Shown in pieces: positions 58,921-64,000 of a stretch of 64,000 nt of DNA. The notes below the pieces were generated by a model, which saw nothing but the letters and a program-made list of their open reading frames with translations, was not told the DNA's origin and did not search any database. A program made the position numbers and the translations under genes. This DNA comes from CAUZIZ01 sp965222655 (GTDB taxonomy: Bacteria > Acidobacteriota > UBA6911 > RPQK01 > JAJDTT01): positions 1,240,001 through 1,304,000 of the forward strand of contig CBDCUP010000022.1 in the NCBI GenBank assembly GCA_965222655.1. The letters are read 5' to 3'. Positions within the stretch are counted from its first letter, which is position 1, and every line of letters begins with the position of its first letter.

Positions 58921-60561
58921 TCACGAACTATAGCGGACACTAACTCGAATCTGGTTCAACACTGCTGGCTCTGCCGGGTCTCCCTGCGCTGGCGGGTTGA
59001 CCATGACCTCGAAGGTGTTGGTTCCCTGGCGCACGCTTGCCGTTTCGAATTCAGTCCAGCGATCCTCCTTGCCGTCGACCGGAGTCGGCATCTCATTTCC
59101 TCCGGAAAGAGGCACCCCGTTGATTCTCCACTGGATTCTCTGGGCCTCTACTCCTTTCTCCCAACCGGTCTGGAGAGTCAGCTTGCGGGCGTTCTCAGGA
59201 CGGTCGGAAATGCCGAGAGTGAGCTTGGCTCGGGCAGGGCCTGATTGACACGTCAGGGCCAGTGGAAGCTGTCCTGGCCAGGTACTGGAGTTCAGATAGC
59301 CGACCTTTTTCCGATCGGGATCGATACGGTAGAGCTTGTCCTGTTGAGCCAATATCTTGGGATCTCCAATCTCTTGGAGACAGCCGTAGTAGGTCGATCT
59401 GAGCAGGTTGAAGAAGTAGATGCCATCCACCCCTGCTTCCCAGCAGCGGTAAGCAGCGCCTCGAATGGCTTCCAGCTGGTCGAAGAGGTGCATCCAGCTG
59501 AGTCCTCCGTAGACGGGGACATCGTGTTGGCGCCCCAGGCGGACCCAGTCGTCGAGGGGGAAGGTGAAGGGAGCGCTCCCGAAACCGGCCACCAGCAGGT
59601 CGATCCATCCCTCGCCCATCCAGGTCTCCGGGTCCAGGCCGACCGACCGTGACAGCTCGGGAGAATCAGGAACCCGGGTGGCCAGTAGAATCGGTCGACC
59701 CCTCTTCTCCCCATGGGCCCGAAGCCGCCGGTGGATTTGACGAATGAAGTCGTTCATGATCGGCGTGTTGCGGCGCTCCTCGCCGTAGCGAAAGATCAGG
59801 GGATGACGTCCCCAGTCCAGTTCGAATCCGTCCAGATCGTAGCGGCGGCAGGCCTCGTCGATGACATCCAGATAGTGCTTTCGTACCTCGGCGTGAGCGA
59901 AGTCGAAGGCGGGCCAGGAGAAGGCCAGCGGGCCCAGGGCACTGTTTCGAAACTGATCGATGAGACGGCCGCCTTCGGTGTGTCCCCAATACTCCAAGAG
60001 GTCAAAGAAGGGATGCTCCGGCTTCTTTTTCTGGATCCAGGGCAGGAAGTCTTTGTCGAAAACTTCCGGGCTGAGGCGTGCCTGCAGCAGATCGAGATGC
60101 TCCAACTTGAAGCGCGACCAGTATTTCTCTCCCGGGTAGACCGCCGCATGAACGTCGTTCATACGCATGGAGTAGAGGAACTCCATCTGGTTGGTGTGGC
60201 AAAAATCGACGACGTGCTTCAGCGGATCCGGGCCCAGGACCCGGATGTTGTCAGGGGGAAACTCCCAGTTGGCGAGATCGAGAAAGGCGCAGTAGCTGAC
60301 GCTATCGACCTGGGTGCCCTTGAGGCCCTCCATGCGTCGCGAGAGGAACTGCTCGACCGACTCAAACTTCTGGGGCCAGCCGGGACGTGGAAAGTCCAGC
60401 GCCACCTTGGACAGATCACCTCCGTCATTGTTGAAGATGATCCGCCTCCGACGGCGACGAGGAGATTCAGGGCTGGTTTGTCCCTTGCCCTGTCGAGTGA
60501 GTAGAGAGGAAGTTGCGGTTGCAGCAGTGAGGCTCTTGAGGAAATCGCGTCTATCAGACAT
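58921..60561 (-). CDS. Tat-exported GHL10-type family 10-like glycoside hydrolase
   Basis: 546 residues. Twin-arginine signal SDRRDFLKSLTAATATSSLL. The TIM-barrel hydrolase core (about residues 40-400) has FNNDGGDLSKVALDFP, RYDLDGFELDWGRHPLIF (likely catalytic acid region) and GVDGIYFFNLL. A C-terminal beta domain follows (GTNTFEVMVNPPA, ending LNQIRVSVRYS). Matches the glycosyl-hydrolase-like 10 (DUF187) group seen in Planctomycetes and Acidobacteria. Its substrate is unknown; proximity to the RbsBAC operon suggests carbohydrate scavenging. Confidence 0.82.
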   Translation of the reverse strand: MSDRRDFLKSLTAATATSSLLTRQGKGQTSPESPRRRRRRIIFNNDGGDLSKVALDFPRPGWPQKFESVEQFLSRRMEGLKGTQVDSVSYCAFLDLANWEFPPDNIRVLGPDPLKHVVDFCHTNQMEFLYSMRMNDVHAAVYPGEKYWSRFKLEHLDLLQARLSPEVFDKDFLPWIQKKKPEHPFFDLLEYWGHTEGGRLIDQFRNSALGPLAFSWPAFDFAHAEVRKHYLDVIDEACRRYDLDGFELDWGRHPLIFRYGEERRNTPIMNDFIRQIHRRLRAHGEKRGRPILLATRVPDSPELSRSVGLDPETWMGEGWIDLLVAGFGSAPFTFPLDDWVRLGRQHDVPVYGGLSWMHLFDQLEAIRGAAYRCWEAGVDGIYFFNLLRSTYYGCLQEIGDPKILAQQDKLYRIDPDRKKVGYLNSSTWPGQLPLALTCQSGPARAKLTLGISDRPENARKLTLQTGWEKGVEAQRIQWRINGVPLSGGNEMPTPVDGKEDRWTEFETASVRQGTNTFEVMVNPPAQGDPAEPAVLNQIRVSVRYSS

Positions 60562-61085
60562 GCTCTAGCTCCTCTGCTTTTCGGAGCAAGCCCACCAGTA
60601 GGTTCTTCCCGGCATCCTTGCTCCAGGAAGCACTCGAATTTCCCGCCCTGGAGGTCTTGCTAAGTACTACGGTTTCACTTTCTGCCCGTCCTCTGTCTGG
60701 GTCGTCTCAGTAGTGTCCAAGTACCCTCAGAGTCACATCGGTCGCCTCCAGGAGTTCTTCATTGCTCTCTCCTCATTCACGCGTCTAACATTGTCTGTCC
60801 TCAGCACGGACGCCGCAATGCGATATGGAACTCAACCGGGGATGTCCCAGCAGGCCGGTTCAAGGCCGAAAAAGAACGATGGGCTATTCTCTCCGCATTT
60901 GCAGTCTCATGTCGAGTCCGTTTCGCGAGCGGTCTGGGCGTGCCCAAATAAAGCTCGAGGTCGGTCTCGCAGCCGAATCCTGGTCCCAGTATTCGGTGTT
61001 CTCCCGAACATCTGGAGGGCGGAGAATTGCTGAGCCGTTCCTCGGTGCGATAAACTGTAATCCCCAGAAAAGGAAGCTTTCACCG
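60562..61085. other. Intergenic upstream of dcd
   Basis: About 520 bp with no recognisable gene. It must hold the promoter of the dcd-leuS pair, but no clear -35/-10 pair stands out. Confidence 0.4.
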
Positions 61086-61658
61086 ATGGCAATAGCTCCA
61101 GATCATTGGATCGTACGCATGGCGCAAGAACAGGGGATGATCGAACCCTTCGTCGAGTCCCAGGTCAAGGACGGAGCGATCTCCTATGGCGTGTCCTGTT
61201 ACGGGTACGACTTCCGGGTCGATCGCCGCTACCGTGTCTATCGTGGCGCAGCCTCCCAGGTTTTGGACCCCAAGAGTGCGCACGAAGATCTCTTCGAGGA
61301 GTTGGAAGCTGACACCTGTGTGATTCCTCCCCGATCCTTTCTGCTGGCCCAGTCGTTAGAGTACTTCAGGATCCCCAGGAATATCCTGACCCTCTGCGTC
61401 GGGAAGTCGACGTATGCCCGCTGTGGAGTGTTGGTCAACGTTACTCCATTTGAGCCCGAGTGGGAGGGACACGCGACTTTGAGCATTTCCAACACTGGGA
61501 GCTCTCCGGTGAAGGTGTACTCAGGGGAGGGGATCGCGCAGCTGATATTCCTGGAGGCAGACCAGATCTGCCAAATCTCCTATGGAGATCGAAAGGGCAA
61601 GTATCAGGCCCAGAAGGGGATTGTCCACGCCCAGGTTCAGAGCGGGAAGAAACAATGA
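61086..61658 (+). CDS. dcd: dCTP deaminase
   Basis: 190 residues from ATG 61086 (MAIAPDHWIV). Makes dUTP from dCTP for thymidylate synthesis. Motifs: EPFVESQVKDGAISYGVSCY, YDFRVDRRY, CVGKSTYARCGVLVNVTPF (active-site Ser/Arg and Glu region) and PVKVYSGEGIAQLIFLEAD. Normal length. The stop codon overlaps the leuS start (ATGA). Confidence 0.96.
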   Translation: MAIAPDHWIVRMAQEQGMIEPFVESQVKDGAISYGVSCYGYDFRVDRRYRVYRGAASQVLDPKSAHEDLFEELEADTCVIPPRSFLLAQSLEYFRIPRNILTLCVGKSTYARCGVLVNVTPFEPEWEGHATLSISNTGSSPVKVYSGEGIAQLIFLEADQICQISYGDRKGKYQAQKGIVHAQVQSGKKQ

Positions 61659-64000
61659 AGGACCATTACGATTTCGAAGCTATCGAATTGAAGTGGCAGC
61701 GAATCTGGGCGGAAGAGGGAGATTTTGCTGTAGCCGAAGACGAGGGCAAGGACAAGTACTACGTGCTCGAGATGCTTCCCTATCCGTCCGGTGCGCTTCA
61801 CCTGGGTCATGTTCGTAACTACTCGCTGGGTGACTCGATCGCTCGGTTCAAGACCCTGCAGGGCTACAACGTTCTCCACCCCATTGGTTGGGACGCTTTC
61901 GGACTGCCTGCCGAGAATGCGGCGATTCGCAACAAGGTTCCTCCTGGGCCCTGGACGCGGGACAACATTTCTCGGATGACAAAGCAGTGCCTGAGGATGG
62001 GCTGGTCTTACGACTGGAGCCGCGAGATTGCGACCTGCGCCCCCGAGTACTACCGCTGGAACCAGTGGTTCTTCTTGCAGATGTACAAGAAGGGTCTGGC
62101 CTACAAGAGCAGTGGATCCGTCAACTGGTGCGAGCAATGCCAGACCGTTCTGGCCAATGAGCAGGTGGTCAATGGGTGCTGCTGGCGGGACGATAGCGTC
62201 GTCGTTCAGAAGGATCTGGAGCAGTGGAATTTCCGCACTACGAAATACGCGGAGGAACTACTGCAGGATCTGGATAAACTGGACACTTGGCCGGATAAGG
62301 TCCTCACGATGCAGCGTAATTGGATCGGAAAATCGGTGGGTGCACGAGTCCGGTTTCCGGTTGAGGATGCCGGGGATCTCGAAATCGAAATCTTTACGAC
62401 GCGGCTGGACACGATCTATGGAGCCACCTTTATGGTGTTGGCTCCCGAGCATCCTCTAGTGCGGACCTGGCTGGACGATCCTACTCATGGCCAGGAGCTG
62501 AAGGTCTTCCGGGAGGAGATGCGACAGCAGGACCGAACCGCTCGCAGTGCAGAGGACACGGAAAAACAGGGCGTCTTCACCGGGCACTACGCCGTGAACC
62601 CCTTCAACCAGGAACGGATCCCGATCTGGGTTGCCAACTTTGTCCTCATGGAATACGGTACCGGCGCCATCATGGCGGTGCCTGCACACGACCAGAGAGA
62701 CCACGAGTTCGCCGAAAAATACCAGCTCCCTACTCCGACGGTGATCGAGCCCGTCGGCGATCGAGCTGCAGCCGAGTCGGGCCAAGCGTTCTCAGATTAC
62801 GGTCAGCTCGTCAACAGTGGCCCCTTTTCTGGTCTTACCTCCAGGGTCGCTCAGGAGAAGATGGCGGATTTTGCCCAGGCCGAAGGAATCGGGGAGAAAT
62901 CGATCTCTTACCGCCTTCGGGATTGGGGGATCAGTCGTCAGCGCTACTGGGGGACGCCCATTCCGATCATCTACTGCGACCGCTGCGGGACCCTGCCCGT
63001 TCCCGAGGATCAACTGCCGGTCCTGCTTCCCGAAACAGATCAGCTCAGCCTGGGAGGGTCTCCACTAACAAAGGTGCCTGAGTTCGTCCAGATAGATTGT
63101 CCCAGCTGTGGGGGCAAGGCCCGTCGTGAGACCGACACCTTGGACACCTTCATGGATAGCTCCTGGTACTTCTATCGATATACCGACGCCCAGATTGAGA
63201 GCCACGCCATTAGGCAGAGCGCGGTCAAGTATTGGTTTCCGGTCGACATCTATATCGGCGGGGTGGAACATGCGATCCTTCACCTCATCTACATGCGATT
63301 CTTCACCAAGGTCATGAGAGATCTTGGCCTGGTGGACCTGGACGAGCCGGTCAGCACCCTCTTCACTCAGGGTATGGTCATCAAGGATGGGGCCAAGATG
63401 AGCAAGTCCCTGGGGAATGTGGTCGAACCCGACCAGATTGTCGCCGAGTACGGGGCTGATACTTTGCGCCTGTTCATCCAGTTCTGCGCACCTCCAGAGG
63501 GTGATCTGGAATGGAGCCACAAGGGGCTGGAAGGTAGCTTCCGGTTCCTCAATCGCCTCTGGAGGCTTCTCTTTCGTTTTCACCGCCAGCTTTTACCCGA
63601 AGGCGAAGCTGGCGACGCCTCGGAAGCAGGAACATCCCGAAGCCGGGAACTCCAGTCCGAGGATCGAAAGCTTCGCCGCAAGCTCCATCAGACCACCCGC
63701 AAAGTGACCCAGGATCTGGAGAGAATGCACCAGAATACGGCGATTGCAGCAATCATGGAGCTGCTGAACTCGGTCTACGATTATGCTGACGCGACTCAGC
63801 CGCAGCCAGATCTGGAGCTGCTCCGTGAAGCCCTGGAGACGATGGCGTTGTTGGTTTCTCCCTTTGCGCCCCACTTTGGGGAGGAGATGCGCTCGGTGCT
63901 CGGCCACCAGACCCGTCTGCAGTCTGCCCGTTGGCCTGAATTCGATCCAGAACTAGCTCGCGACGAGGAGATCGAGGTGGTCGTGCAGGTCAATGGTAAG
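61655..64000 (+). CDS. leuS: Leucyl-tRNA synthetase (3' end beyond window)
   Basis: 782 codons visible from ATG 61655, which overlaps the dcd stop by 4 bp. Class I synthetase: HIGH-type motif PYPSGALHLGHVRNYSLGD, editing domain with TTRLDTIYGATFMVLAPEH and YGTGAIMAVPAHDQRD, Zn-like cysteines CDRCG and CPSCGG, KMSKS motif DGAKMSKSLGNVV, and an anticodon-binding helical domain. The sequence ends at VQVNGK, near the normal C-terminal domain, so only the last part is missing. Confidence 0.97.
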   Translation, partial: MKDHYDFEAIELKWQRIWAEEGDFAVAEDEGKDKYYVLEMLPYPSGALHLGHVRNYSLGDSIARFKTLQGYNVLHPIGWDAFGLPAENAAIRNKVPPGPWTRDNISRMTKQCLRMGWSYDWSREIATCAPEYYRWNQWFFLQMYKKGLAYKSSGSVNWCEQCQTVLANEQVVNGCCWRDDSVVVQKDLEQWNFRTTKYAEELLQDLDKLDTWPDKVLTMQRNWIGKSVGARVRFPVEDAGDLEIEIFTTRLDTIYGATFMVLAPEHPLVRTWLDDPTHGQELKVFREEMRQQDRTARSAEDTEKQGVFTGHYAVNPFNQERIPIWVANFVLMEYGTGAIMAVPAHDQRDHEFAEKYQLPTPTVIEPVGDRAAAESGQAFSDYGQLVNSGPFSGLTSRVAQEKMADFAQAEGIGEKSISYRLRDWGISRQRYWGTPIPIIYCDRCGTLPVPEDQLPVLLPETDQLSLGGSPLTKVPEFVQIDCPSCGGKARRETDTLDTFMDSSWYFYRYTDAQIESHAIRQSAVKYWFPVDIYIGGVEHAILHLIYMRFFTKVMRDLGLVDLDEPVSTLFTQGMVIKDGAKMSKSLGNVVEPDQIVAEYGADTLRLFIQFCAPPEGDLEWSHKGLEGSFRFLNRLWRLLFRFHRQLLPEGEAGDASEAGTSRSRELQSEDRKLRRKLHQTTRKVTQDLERMHQNTAIAAIMELLNSVYDYADATQPQPDLELLREALETMALLVSPFAPHFGEEMRSVLGHQTRLQSARWPEFDPELARDEEIEVVVQVNGK

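Noticed and set aside
58838..58925. CRISPR array
   Set aside because: The repeats are contiguous 7-bp units without spacers, and there are no cas genes.

Overview
The window reads as a chromosomal segment of a medium-to-high-GC Gram-negative bacterium. Acidobacteriota or a related phylum (Planctomycetes, Poribacteria-like) is my best guess. This rests on the style of the S8 peptidase with Trp-Ser/Thr-Asp tail repeats, the GHL10-type Tat-exported glycoside hydrolase, the FVD(E)YLI beta-propeller hydrolase, the mannonate-dehydratase-like TIM barrel, and the very large number of insertion sequences. The taxonomic call is inference; no rRNA is present.

Housekeeping islands lie at both ends. The left end has an S8 peptidase (with an in-frame amber codon), recR, ybaB, dnaX and tRNA-Ser(CGA). 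The right end has an SDR, a beta-propeller hydrolase gene broken by a 112-bp element, a frameshifted membrane sensor, an RbsBAC-type sugar ABC operon, a GHL10 glycoside hydrolase, dcd and leuS (cut by the window end). A second tRNA-Ser (GGA) lies at 11.15 kb.

The middle (about 5 to 50 kb) is an accessory region dominated by mobile DNA and decayed genes. It holds a complete ISKra4-type element carrying a DUF4338/DruA-like protein, an IS200-type remnant, IS1595, two IS1380 copies, two IS630 elements, a second IS1380/IS4-like element with 5-bp target duplication, and two intact IS256-type transposase genes plus two IS256 remnants. Cargo between them looks like a cell-surface polysaccharide or lipid-modification locus: ABC exporter, GT2 glycosyltransferase, SAM methyltransferase, HTTM proteins, multi-pass PMT-like proteins and SGNH hydrolases. 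Much of it is frameshifted, truncated or interrupted. A convergent gene pair (multi-pass membrane protein and SGNH hydrolase) is present twice, once intact and once with a dead membrane-protein gene.

The most notable structures are non-coding. A roughly 319-bp MITE occurs three times, with near-perfect terminal inverted repeats and a different 8-bp target duplication at each site. A 112-bp element flanked by TTAA occurs twice with no difference between copies, and one copy interrupts a hydrolase gene. A roughly 240-270-bp palindrome-bounded repeat shares its left end with the IS200-type element. Two separate IS1380 copies each abut an IS630 element through a shared CTAG. I found no CRISPR array, no prophage and no intact new defence or biosynthetic operon. 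The closest to a novel system is the DruA-like gene inside the ISKra4 element and the set of trans-mobilised miniature elements.
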